In this document: piece by piece, positions 11,059 through 22,200 of the stretch | Numbering within the stretch: the first letter of the stretch is position 1 | Layout: every line of letters begins with the position of its first letter | Source: Orbilia blumenaviensis | Lineage: Eukaryota; Ascomycota; Orbiliomycetes; Orbiliales; Orbiliaceae | Assembly: GCA_036872755.1 (NCBI GenBank) | Contig: JAVHNS010000015.1 | Coordinates: forward strand, 310,001 to 374,000 | Direction: 5' to 3' | DNA length: 64,000 nt | Notes under the pieces: model-generated | Told to the model about the DNA's origin: nothing | Databases searched by the model: none | What the model saw: only the letters and a program-made list of their open reading frames with translations | Position numbers and translations under genes: made by a program

Positions 11059-13453
11059 CTACTCCCTTGGGAAATGTAATGATATAAGGTCGTCAAGCAC
11101 TCTCATGCTCAGTGGCTTGACGTAATACCCATTTGCGCCAGCTTCAACGGACTTCTTCTTGTCCTCGTCTGTGTTTTGTCCAGTGACTATAATAAACTTT
11201 CAGTTAGCTCTGTAGTCGAAGATAAGTAAATTGAAGCCTCAAGACACCTACCCATAAACACCATACTCGGCTGAAGCCCTTGGTCCGCCTCGCTAACTCT
11301 GATGTCGTGTGTTGCATCAATTCCATTCTTCACCGGCATGTCCAAATCCATCAATACTAGCGAAACACACTTATTCTCTCTGGCAGCTTCCAAGTACTTT
11401 TCATGCGCTTCTACTCCGTTAATGGCTGTAACGTAGTCGTATTTGCGTTTTTTGCAATACATAACCAAGATCCCTAGATTTGTAGGGTTGTCGTCCACGA
11501 TCAGGATTCGTAGTGCGTCACGGCACCGACGTTCATGGTGACGCTGTCGTGCTTTCGATGATTGTATGGAGATAGCCCCCGCGTGGGGATCCTCTGCTGA
11601 TGATTCGCCTAGCGGCGTTATCTGGGGATTTTGGCCTGGTTTGAGAAGGTGGGCTTCTCGGCTCTTAAGGCTTAAGTCACGATAAGCTTTGGCGGCATCC
11701 TCCACAACCTGCCAAAGCCTCCCTCTGCGGACCGGGGTGAGACAGCGTATAAACCGTCTTGTAGAGTCCTCATTACACAACGCCTCTTCACTACCCCGAA
11801 GTTCGCTATAGTTTTGGCAGATATATATGATGATCTGGTTGCGCCGAACAGAACCGAGTAAATCAGTAAATGTGTCCGTGGCACTTTTGGCTTCAACAAG
11901 AGCCAAAGTTGCTGTCTCCGGCCTGCTAACTTTAAATCCCATTCGCTCGAGGTTCCGGGCGGCATAAGTAAGGTGAAGGGTTTCAAGTTGCCTGTCGATC
12001 GGCATAAAATATGTGAGCGGCATTTCACAACCTATGAGGATTCGTTTTCGGTATGAGATTCTGGGGCATGCCAGTATTGGATTTAGCAACTGGAGTCTGA
12101 AATGAGAACCGCTCCCGAGACAGGAGGATATCAGTGTTAGACTGCCGCCCAGAACTTCTGCGATTCTTGATGCCACTGTTAGGCCCAACCCTGATCCCCT
12201 TACTGTTGAATCAATTTTCCCGAATGGTTGAAATATCCTGTCCCGGTCCGTTTCTGCAATGCCAATACCAGTGTCCACGATGTTGTACTCGAGGACGTCA
12301 TGGTGCTCTGACAATGCGGTCTGGAATATGACTGTACCAGTCTTTGTGAATTTCATAGCATTCCGGACCAGTTGCCCCAAGCATTGCTTTATCAGATTAT
12401 AATCTGTCATCAGCATCTCAACCTCTGGGGGTAGCCGGTTGTCGGATATTAGGGTAACCTTTTGATCTGTGGTGAAAGCAGAGGTAGTCTCGCGCAAAAC
12501 TTCCTCCTCGATGATATTGAAACTGTGGAGTTGCATAACCTTCACTATCGCCTTATTCTCAAACTGATCGTAATCCAATAAATTGTTGATGGTATTAAGA
12601 AGCTCACGCCCTGAACTGTCGATATTACTCAACATGGTGAGGGCTTTGTCTGATAGATATGCCTGCCTCGGCAACATCAGGGAGTCGATATGCTCTTGGG
12701 ACTTAGTTGGTGGCGTTATATCCCTGTTCTCTTCTGTGAGTAGCTCGTAGGATGAAAGTATCGCATGTATTGGCGTCCTGAGTTCGTGAGATATGCCCCG
12801 TAGGAAGCGTGACTTCGCATGCATTGTCTGATTCAACAGCTCTTCCTGTATGGTGTTACACACAAGAAGTGCGACCGCCCCGACAAACCAAGAGTCCACC
12901 TCGTCAAATATCTGCTTCATCTCGCCAGTTTCTACAAGCATGTAGGATTTTGGGTCTGATTTTATCTTAAATGCGATAGCTCGGACAGTAGGGTCGCATT
13001 CCGACTTAGTGTATGGAGTGTGATTGTGTCCCGAAACCCATTCATTAATACCATCGTCGTCTTCCCAGATGTTTTCTCGGAAGCTGGTGTATGAAACGGG
13101 CAGCCGCCTGTTCTTGAGGGAAAGGTAGCCATTGTGGTGGGTTTCGATGCTCACAGAGGCAAAAGGATATGTTTCCTGCAGCGTTCGGAGAGCATCTTCT
13201 TTGATAGTCTGCGGAGTAGCAGTTCTTGTTAAATGCCCAAGGATTGATGTTAGTCGTTCTCTTTCTGCGAGCCTCATACTCCGAGTTCTCTCGATAATAG
13301 TGTGGACAATAACATCCGCGAACTTGATGAGGGCGTTTTGCTGTTGAAGGCTGAGCGGTCGTGTGGCCGAGAAGTTGGCAACGCACTAATTACAAATTGC
13401 TAATGTTAGCTATTGCTAGGCGCTGGTGCTATATTGGACGTCAAGGATTGTAT

Positions 13454-13484
<31 letters not shown>

Positions 13485-14459
13485 GAAGACTGGTTTGTGT
13501 ATACGCACAAGAGAGCCGAAGGCAATTTCACAGTTTGTCCCAGGTATCTTGTACCTCAGTTGGGTCCCTGGATACGTATTAGTACATTTCCATCCTATTT
13601 ATCCAAGTTATACCTCTGCTCACCCGCATAAAACTTCAGGCCAGCCTCTACATGAGGCGAAGTCATAAACCTAGATCCTTAGTTCAATAAATGATACTTT
13701 CAACATGTGGTGGCAAACAGCGGCACAGACCTCCAGTCTTTCTCCATATCTTTCACCATAAACACTTTCCCCCCATCATGTAGGACAGTATGGGCACATG
13801 TAGCCTCGCGGCGAGGTAAGACTGCCAAGGGCACATTTGTAGTGACTACCCTTCGGTAGTAGTCGTGGTCGAGTAGCCCTAGGATAACACAATCCTTCTC
13901 CATAAAGTCTATAACAACGATATTAGTCTATGCCTAGAAGGCCAATTTTTTTTAAGAAAGACGTTTGTAACATACCGTTCACCAAGTCCACTTGATCCTG
14001 TAGGCACGAAAGCAAGTGTTTATCATTTTCTATATACCGTCCATAGTACCACAAAGACTTAAGACTAGAAGGCAAGGCAAGGTTAGTATCATAATATTAG
14101 AAAAGGTATATAAAACACGCCAACATGTATTATATATCATACCGTAGGAGCTCATTTTTCGTCAGCGTCGGGAACAGATACGGATCCTCGAAGTCCACGG
14201 GCCTAAGTGGCTCTGTAACACCACCGTCGTCGTCTCTTTCCTCTGGGTATAGGCGCTGAAAGTCGTCCTCATTGAATTCAAATATCGGTGAACTGGTCAA
14301 ATTGGCGTCAAACACAGTTGGCTCTGAAGGGCGCTCGGGGATAACATTTTTCACTTTAACTTCAGCAACAGCAAGAATTGACGGTCGTTCATCGGTACCG
14401 CCCTCTCTCGAGCTTGGGGTAGTAGGCTCATCATCCATAGGCGTGAGTGGTGATGACAT
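11059..14459 (-). CDS. Hybrid histidine kinase (GAF-HisKA-HATPase-receiver)
   Basis: Seven exons (14459-14143, 14064-13976, 13908-13731, 13670-13624, 13567-13509, 13385-11252, 11186-11059) join in phase to 983 residues. After an acidic, disordered start (about 1-105), residues 135-260 form a GAF sensor: CVILGLLDHDYY, REATCAHTVLHDG, VFMVKDMEKDWR, HVEAGLKFYAG, GSLCVANF, RPLSLQQQ. The kinase core has SHELRTP (phospho-acceptor His about 430), an N box LVRNAMKFT, G1 DTGIGIA and G2 GSGLGL. The receiver has ILIVDDNPTN, the phospho-acceptor Asp about 910 in LMDLDMP, Thr943 in VTGQ and Lys965 in YYVKPLS, so all key residues are present. By family knowledge it autophosphorylates on His, passes phosphate to Asp, and feeds a Ypd1-type relay. 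It is probably cytosolic: no transmembrane segment was seen. The fungal HHK class was not assigned. The 5' third is hidden in four short exons. Confidence 0.93.
13454..13489. repeat. Poly-A plus (GAA)n microsatellite in a kinase intron
   Basis: Nine A's followed by about eight GAA units. On the coding strand this is a (TTC)n pyrimidine tract inside the 123-nt intron 13508-13386 of the hybrid kinase, about 20 bases from the donor. Confidence 0.9.
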
Positions 14460-15642
14460 GGTCTCCTATGCTTAGCGTCTAAGCTTCCCCAGGCCAGAAG
14501 CGGCAGCGATCGCCCTGGAGCCTGCAATAGTGCTTTCCCTAAAAACTGAGCAAATGCTGTGATGTCTACCCGCCAAGTGCTTGAATTTCGTGCGCGTATC
14601 CGAATACCAAAATTCAAGGATCCAAGTGGTATTACAGTAACCGGAGCTAGCGGTCGGTTTGCGCTATGAGGAGGCAATAAAGATCGTGGGGGTTAGGGAT
14701 GCTATCTGGGGCAAGGGCATTGCGACATGTGAGATAGCTAAGTAGATGATAAGCAGTTGATGATGAAGAGGACGAAATATCAAATAAGTTAATATAATAT
14801 TCTACTGCCCGGGGCTGAAAGGGACGACGATTGAAATATTACGTTAACGTTGGAGTTCTGGAGCACTGGAGCTGTTGACCTGGAAAAACTATTAAAAAGA
14901 CTTTCTTTGCCTTTCTCCCCGCAGGCCCCTTGCACCCGCCAAATCGGCATTTCCATCATCGATCGAGCGATTCAAATTGCATTTTGCATGACCCCTCAGG
15001 CTCCTCAAAGCAGCCACCGCGCTAGTTCAAAAGCCCTGCGGGGTTGGTCTCCCTGGTTGTCTGGTTCGTTCGTCGCGACTCGCCAAACTGTCCTTGAACA
15101 TCGAACACCTGCACCGGTTGACTGGATGCAAAGTGAAACTGATAGTATTTTAGGTTTCTAAGGAAGCATAATTTCTTCCCTCTAGCCCTCGGCCGGGATA
15201 TCGGGGCCTCTGGATGACCAATTCCTTCGGCGGAGGTCGAGACCAGCCGACCGTTAGGCAAAGTTTAAAACACAAAAAAAAAAAAAAAAAAAAAAAACAC
15301 ATTCCGCTAGCCATGGAAGGTTGGACCATCGACCCAAGCCCTGGCGCGACAAGTCAGATATCGGGTGGTTCCAGCTGCGCGGGTACCAACGTTATATGGC
15401 ATTCCGCAGATTCCTGTTCCCGCTGGCCAGATGCCCATCCCACTAATATAATACAAGAGACAAGGCGGTCTAGAATTCCTATCTCGAACGATCTCTTCGC
15501 AGGTGAACAGATACAAGAATTGTACCGTGCGCGTGTGCCTGCAGTACACTCATGCCGGCCGTCGTGGGTTTCACAAAGATGATGTGACTCAACTCGAGAG
15601 CCCTGTGAACGCAAAATCTCCAGCGCCAACTCTATCTACAAT
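14460..15642. other. Intergenic upstream of kinase; no gene
   Basis: Promoter side of the kinase gene, followed by sequence with only short frames and a 24-base A tract at 15274-15297. No RNA or protein gene is supportable before the tRNA at 15643. Confidence 0.6.
15274..15297. repeat. Poly-A tract (24 nt)
   Basis: Uninterrupted run of A about 350 bases before the first tRNA-Ser gene. It could be the tail of a decayed retroelement, but no element body or target-site duplication was recognised. Confidence 0.9.
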
Positions 15643-15740
15643 GTCGCTGTGGCCGAGTGGTTAAGGCGATTGACTAGAATGACCTCGGTCCTCTTCATCA
15701 ATTCCGTTCGCGGGCATAGGTTCGAGTCCTATCGGCGACG
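15643..15740 (+). tRNA. tRNA-Ser(AGA), intron-containing, copy 1
   Basis: The acceptor arms GTCGCTG and CGGCGAC pair (including G-U), with G73 as discriminator as expected for serine. The D arm carries GGCCGAGTGGTTAAGGC (A box) and the T arm GGTTCGAGTCC (B box). The anticodon stem ATTGA/TCAAT encloses CTAGAA, so the anticodon AGA is at 15676-15678. The long variable arm (CGTTCGCGGGCA region) is typical of tRNA-Ser. A 17-nt intron (15680-15696) sits one base 3' of the anticodon, the canonical place. A T-rich Pol III terminator follows within 10 bases. The mature sequence is identical to the copy at 17960. Confidence 0.96.
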
Positions 15741-16537
15741 ACATCTTTTTTATTTTTTTCCCAAACAGCTGGACGGTGGTTAATGTCCATGATGTGTGTC
15801 TGTTGTAGCTTTGCCTTTAAGCTTAAGCCAAATGCGTCTTGATTGGGGCCGGGATTGTGATCGCTTGGCCAATTAGGCGGGTGTTCATTACTTTTTTGCC
15901 CCCGTCTTTGTAACTAACTTAAGTCTTGAGGAGAACAACCTGCCCTGCTATACAGACACACAAACAATATATCCGTAATACCAGTCGGACTTGAAATTAA
16001 GGTGTTTCCCCAGAATCAACGTTCCATCCCCCTTCTACGACGTACGAAAAAAGTGGTTTTCTGCTGCGTAGCTACAGACGGCCTTTACCCCTGTCTATGT
16101 AACCTCTTCATTCATGCGCCAAGCCAATCTAATGTTTGAACGACGCACATCCAAAGCTTATTTATACCTTTCAACTGAGCTGCGGGTAGTCAGTCGAAGC
16201 CCTCACGTCATTATATTTTTATTTTGCATTAGCCCACTGAGGCCATCGAATTGAATATATTGATAGGTACCTACTTACCTATTAGGTACAACTTCATATA
16301 TTCTTTCCAAATATTCGGTTCTACCTACCGTGCGAAAGGACATTTCTCAATACCGAGTCCACTCAAATCCGGAATATTTAAAATTGTTTTGCGGATAATA
16401 CCTTGTCAGTACTATTGTATATAAGTATACAGATCTACTATGTACTACCATATTGATATGAGTACTGGATTAATTCAATATTGATTCCATCCTGAATTAT
16501 AGCATGGTAGGTATTTATGAATTCATATCCACAATGG
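15741..16537. other. Intergenic, no gene; TAGGTACC-type repeats
   Basis: Starts with the T-run terminator of the tRNA. Around 16263-16290 overlapping TAGGTA/TACCTA units form imperfect palindromes; similar units recur near 18840 and 45240-45270. No coding signal. Confidence 0.6.
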
Positions 16538-17083
16538 TTACATCCTCTCAAACATCCCCCAGAATGTGGAGTATCTATGGTAATAATAAAAGTGCCAAAA
16601 AGCAAGTGGGACATTCAGGGTTAAAGTCGCGATGCCGCTCCAAAAAAAATACGTCTTAGAGCCCATGACCCCGCCCTTAGAGGTCATAAACCAAAAAGCC
16701 ATAGGTAAGAACCCGAAAAGGTAGAGTAGGAACAGACACATAGGCCCGAAACTGTTGGTTGCCAACGCTACGACTGTTGTAAGGTTTAAACATATATGTG
16801 CCGCATTGGTGTACATTATTAGAGCAAAGTCGGCTTCACAGAGAACTACATGATCAAGATCCCGTTTTCATTAGCAATTATGACACCCCTGTGTGCACAT
16901 AGAACCGGAAAATGACTTTGGAAGATATAGTATTTTATTACCAACTTTAGTGCCTTTTGCGGCTGTTCGGGGTGTATCCTTCGCGGGCTGAGCAGTTGAT
17001 TGTGGATTATCGGCTCGTACTTCAGCTTGGAGGGGTCGCTTGGTTACGTCCTCAGGTAGTAGCGGAGTTGTAGTTGACACCAT
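16538..17083 (-). CDS. Small multi-pass membrane protein, unknown function
   Basis: Two exons (17083-16942 and 16845-16538; donor GTAATA, acceptor CATGTAG, branch GCTAAT) give 149 residues. The first 45 are polar and Pro/Thr/Lys-rich and probably face the cytosol. Hydrophobic stretches follow: ADFALIMYTNAAHICLNLTT, a second around MCLFLLYLFGFLPMAFWFM, and a third around FFWSGIATLTLNVPLAFW. That makes two or three membrane spans, ending in an aromatic YYYHRYSTFW tail. I do not recognise a family. Splicing in frame and the sharp polar/hydrophobic division support a real gene. Confidence 0.6.
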
Positions 17084-17959
17084 CGTGTAGGCCCGATGTG
17101 ATCTCGGTGGAATACCGCTATTAATAACAAGTTATCGTTTTGCGGTCGGGCAAGGGATACCTGCCTAGGTAGTTAGGTATATATTTTTTGAGAGGCGGAG
17201 AATAAGTGTCGGCGAAAAGGCGGCGGGTCTTTTGTTAAGGTCTGAGTCCGAAACAAAGAAATGGTTTGTAAAATTAATATTTATGGATTTCACCAAAACA
17301 GAAGATATAGAGACCAGGTAGAGTTCGGGTTGAAATATATCTAACCCTGTACGCAAATGGTGATCTTGACGGCTGATCTTCTTCACACATATCTCCGGCT
17401 GCTGCTGTCGTTTGAGTTTATATTTAGGATGAGTATACGTAGCAGCTGGCTCTAACCTCGTCGATCGCAAGAGCAGCGAATAGAAACCTCGACCACTGGC
17501 TCTATTCTAAGTCTGGATGTCAAAATATATACATCCCATGGACTAATTTCTACTGATGCCGAATTTGATTAAAGTGGTCATACCCGTTGTTTATAAACTC
17601 AAAATATGATCCGAAACGCAGTCAATGTCACTGTGCCGGCACTACATTTCCGTCCTTGACGGCCACTTTACGTATTGATTTAGGCGCCTAGGACAAGAGC
17701 AAAGCTAATGTAAAGTAAAGGCTCAGGCAGATTGCTTCCTCTTGTTCCGCTAATTTATTTTTGTCTATGCAAGGGGAAGCTTTGGCACATTGCATGGTAA
17801 CGTCACGAAAGTAGGCAAACCAGCGTCACCACAAGGCCCGCAACATGGTGCCAAGACTGTCAGCGTGCAATTTGCAACACAGTATTGGGTTGTCCTGTAG
17901 TAACTGACGGTCCAAAAGGTTTAATTAAAAACTTTGAAGAAACTATTCTCATGGAATAT
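17084..17959. other. Intergenic, no supportable gene
   Basis: Promoter side of the small membrane protein and leader of the second tRNA. A 101-codon minus frame at 17165-17470 has no motif and no splice context, so it is not called. Confidence 0.55.
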
Positions 17960-18059
17960 GTCGCTGTGGCCGAGTGGTTAAGGCGATTGACTAGAAAGAC
18001 GTTGTCTCTCTTGCTATCAATTCCGTTCGCGGGCATAGGTTCGAGTCCTATCGGCGACG
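17960..18059 (+). tRNA. tRNA-Ser(AGA), intron-containing, copy 2
   Basis: Same acceptor, D, anticodon, variable and T arms as the copy at 15643. The anticodon AGA is at 17993-17995 and the discriminator is G. The intron (17997-18015) is 19 nt and differs in sequence from that of copy 1, while every mature position matches. A T-rich terminator (CTTTTTAG, then TTTTTT) follows directly. Confidence 0.96.
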
Positions 18060-19238
18060 ACATTTCTTTTTAGCTTTTTTGCTGCCAATAATTCACTTAC
18101 TATATTTTGTCGGCTAAAATGGAAAGACAGCTGTATTACTATGCTGGAAATCGGTGTGATGTTAATACAAAATTAATCCAGTATTAAGTGGTAATGCATA
18201 TTAGAACAGTGGGTTTTGATACGGTGCTACACAAAGAAGACCCCATATTTCGTGTTACGACGATACTGAAAAACTGTACTTTTCCAGCACAATAGTTAGG
18301 CCTCGATTACTCCGATGGCTGTGTTGTAATATCTAAATTTTTTTAACTGCTACAGCGATATAGTACTGGCGAGATTGGTACCGGTTACGGAAGTCGAAAA
18401 GTACCTGGGTCACTCCCTAATTTGGGTGGGATTTTGATACCACTCTAACCCAAATTATATTCGGCCTTTTGAGCACACTCATGCACCAAATTTATAAAAG
18501 AATTCCTAGTGGCATATATCACGCTTTGTCCCGCACCCAGACCTTCTACAAAACCTATGTATCATGCTGGAAAAGTACATATTTTAGCATCCAGTGTAAT
18601 TTGGGGACATATGGAAGCATTTCGCATAATATCGTACTAATGTCGGTACATACGAAAGTTAGGGAGCTACACCCATAGCTGACCAGTTTCATTTTAATTA
18701 GGTATACTTTCCTAGCCCTTTGGTTTCGTAGTATACTAGGTTTTAGTCACAAGGTAAAGTCCTGTGCCCACCCAGTGAAGCACTCCATGGTGGTATTATA
18801 TATATTGGGTTTGATTTTGGGGGGCGTCTAGCGGGTTGTATAGGTAGGTATATATCCACCCAAGGAGTAGTCTCGTATCCAACAAGCAGAGGCAATAATT
18901 TTTGATGTTGATACCTACCTAAGTATCTTTATAGACTCCTATACTATTGGCAGCCGAACCATTAGCGATTAAACTCGAGTCACTATTGCCACTAATGCAT
19001 CTTGACTTCATATAACCACAACCGCTGTTATGTACGCGCTGTTCTATCATCAAATGGAACAACTTATCTGAATAGGTTCGATACTTGATCTAAATCCGCC
19101 TCTGTATATCACTTATGCGGAAGGTTTAGGTGCGAGACAAACAATCTCGGTAAATATTTAAATATAAATGTACATCTAAAAATCTATAAGGGTGCAGAAA
19201 GATATATATTATGCCTAACTACGTACCATCAAACTTCC
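18060..19238. other. Intergenic with a decayed fold-back element
   Basis: No gene. The stretch 18209-18578 contains nested inverted and direct repeats (see the repeat entry). The remainder up to the NLR 3' end is AT-rich with TAGGTA-type short repeats near 18840. Confidence 0.6.
18209..18578. repeat. MITE-like fold-back relic with nested inverted repeats
   Basis: A 14-base sequence, GTACTTTTCCAGCA, at 18276-18289 recurs exactly as its reverse complement at 18565-18578. Between the two lies a perfect 10-base inverted pair, TAATTTGGGT (18418-18427) with ACCCAAATTA (18448-18457). A near-identical direct repeat (GTGGG-TTTTGATAC) is at 18209-18222 and 18426-18440. Sequence flanking the 14-mers also matches weakly across the centre. 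No transposase frame is inside. A degenerate non-autonomous DNA transposon, possibly several nested insertions, is the best reading. Confidence 0.5.
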
Positions 19239-22200
19239 CTATGCAATTGGCGACTTGAATTTCCATATCTCAAACCCCCCGCCGTTTCCCACTGCAATCG
19301 TATCACCCCGGATCTGTGAACAAAATTCATCTCTTCCACGATACTCAGAGGGGACCCAGAGGGCCCCCACACCATTTTGGGCTATCCATCCATCCCTCCA
19401 TGCCGCCGCCCCAGTGCCTATATCCCTGCAAACACTTTCAACAGTACTCAGATCAAAACGTGCCTCTCCCGACACAGTCTCACCATCGATATCGCATGTA
19501 TAGCTAAATTTCAACCACCTACTAGTTGGCGACAAGGGAGGTAATTTCCCGAACGATCGGTTTTCCTGAGAGAATGATTCCAGCGGTGGTGTGAACGGGT
19601 CGTTCACCGTCCAGCATCTTTCCTGGGGGCATTTGATCTCTACCCAATCTCCTACTGTCCATAGCATACAATGTGGACGTGCCACTAGAGCGATGATGTC
19701 CGATTCCGTAGAAAATACAAGGAAATAAAATGAAGGTTCGTTGCTCTGAAATCTACTACGACGTATGGTATCAGGTAGATCCAGATTCAGAACAACAGGC
19801 TCGCCACGGGATTGAAGATCGAAGATCAGAAGGAGCTCATCCGGGGGTAGCATCGGGGGGTCTGAAGTTAGGTCTAGCAGCTTTATAGTGACAGCCAGAA
19901 ACTTGTTGCCAGGCGAGAATGTTATTAGCTCTAGGCCAAAAGTGTTCTTAAATTGATGAATCCTCTCTCCACTCTCGACATTCCAGACCCAAAGCCCTGC
20001 ATCGAAAATGCCTCTTTTTTGGATGCAGGCCGCTGCAAAAAATTTATCATCGTCGGAAAAAATTCCAAAGGACATGTTGGATCTTGGCATAGGGCTCCCG
20101 ATATCTAGTCGTGAATGAAATTCGACGTTCTCAGAGAGTACCTGCCAGATGACAATTTCAGAGTTTGCATACTCCGCTGAGGCACCAAAACAACCGCTCT
20201 TGGAAAGGGCTAGAAAAACAAGCGCCTTTCCATGAGCTTCCACAGGAACGTTGGGCTTCTCTAGCCAAGGTCTATCCCATAACTTCACGCAGTAATCCTC
20301 CCCGTATGTTGCTAGGATTTTCCCATCAGGCGAAAGACTCATGCCCAATACGCCACTGACATGCATATCCGTTCCAAATACTTGAACGAGGTTCCTAGAC
20401 CTGATAGACCAGACCTCAATACCACTGGCAGGACGACTGGGGTCAAGTACTGCGAATTGTTCATTTGGTAAGAATACTACGGTCCCCGGGCTGAATCTCG
20501 GGACTTTACGTGTAAACTCAAACACCCGCTGAAATTCCCCTTCACTGAAGTGTGCTACAACAAGAGCCCAACTCCCTAGATCCGATCTAGTAATGTATAT
20601 TAGATATTGACCATCTGGGGAGAATTTAACCCTGTTGAGCGTGAATATTGCATTCCTATCAAAACTTTGGGTCACTACTCCAGATCCAGATCCGATGTCT
20701 AACACAGTGATAATAAATCTATCATCTGAGTCGACTTTACGCGTATACGTATAGCTGATCACCAAAAAATCATCGTTTGAGGAGAACATGCCGTCCTCAT
20801 AGCAATAGCCCGAACCATCGGTTTCGGGATCTTGCCATGAATAGAGGAGCTCCCAGTTGCCGGTATCCCAAACCAACACTGGATTTTTAACATAGTCGCC
20901 ATCAGGGACATTCTTAAACGATAGTAAACGTTTCCCGTTGTGGGAGAATACCACTGGCGTATGCGTAACCTCATGTCTCGGCCCGTACCCCAAATTTCTT
21001 TGGGGAATACAAAGTTTTGCAACCTCAAGTCCGGTTGAGGTATCAGAAATTACGATACTGTGCATCATGGCCATTTGTGCCCTCCAGACACAATCTGGAG
21101 AATAAATAAGTGGGCCTTTTAGATTAGGTTCGTTACTCATGAGAGCACCGGTCTTCGAGTCCCACAACGATATGTCGTTGAAGTTGCGGACAATAACGCT
21201 TTCTCCGTTCGGTGTGAACTCCACGGATTTGACATGGCTCTCCCCGAGGTCAATAGTGCGTTGCAGGCTTCCCCAAGCTGCTGGTACCTTGGGACCTTTT
21301 TGCACCCAATCGAGGTGGGTCGAATAAAATTTCTGCCTTAGAAAAGAGGCCCTAGGGGAGAAATACAGAGCTGAATGATAGATTTGGAGGGGGTGGCTAG
21401 AAATCAGGTAATGGTGAAACTGAATGAACCTTCTAACATCGTATAGAAGCTTAGAAAGTTCAGAGCCGCTTTCCTTCTGATAAATGATAAATCGAGGGCG
21501 TTAGTAACTGCCATGTATAACTTCTTTTAGCCGTTCTGAGACGTATGGGTCCCTACCTGTATCGCAGGCTCTAATTCAAGAATCGTCGCTATGTCGAATT
21601 TCAAAATAGCCATTGCTTCTAACAACTCTAGAATATATTCCAGAAGAAACAAATGGGCCTCTGACCCATCGTATATATTTTGCTGGCTTTTGACTATATG
21701 GTGTGCCCAATATCGGCATGCGTACTGAAGCTCTTGAGGATATTTTTTTTGGATCGTCTCAGAGGATATTTCATCCCGATAACAATCCGGCGATGGAAGA
21801 TCACATAAATTTTTCCGAAGATGTTTTTTCATGATAATAAGGGATCGCCTTGCAATGAGAGTATGCACTAAACGTTCGTCGATCCAGAGTGGTGATTTAT
21901 TTTTTGTTTGTGGGTCGAGTAGAAATTCTCGAAACGAAAGATGAAATGTCTTGATCACGTCATCTGGGTTTGAGGGAATATGGAGGACAGACTGAAATCC
22001 ATCGAGCCGTACTTGTACTTTAGCTTCCTCCATATCGATAAGTTGCGATAGGGAAGCCCTTGGTAGAGGACTTTGAAGGAGAACTATTGGTCCTATGATA
22101 CTCTGAAAGTCCTCCAGAATAGCCTGTATTTTGGAGGGTGATTTGTTTTTCACCCGTTGTTTTAGTATGTGAAGGTAGGTGAGACCAAGAGAATTTTCTG

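Noticed and set aside
17860..18073. Short frames on both strands across the second tRNA gene
   Set aside because: They simply read through the tRNA-Ser sequence.
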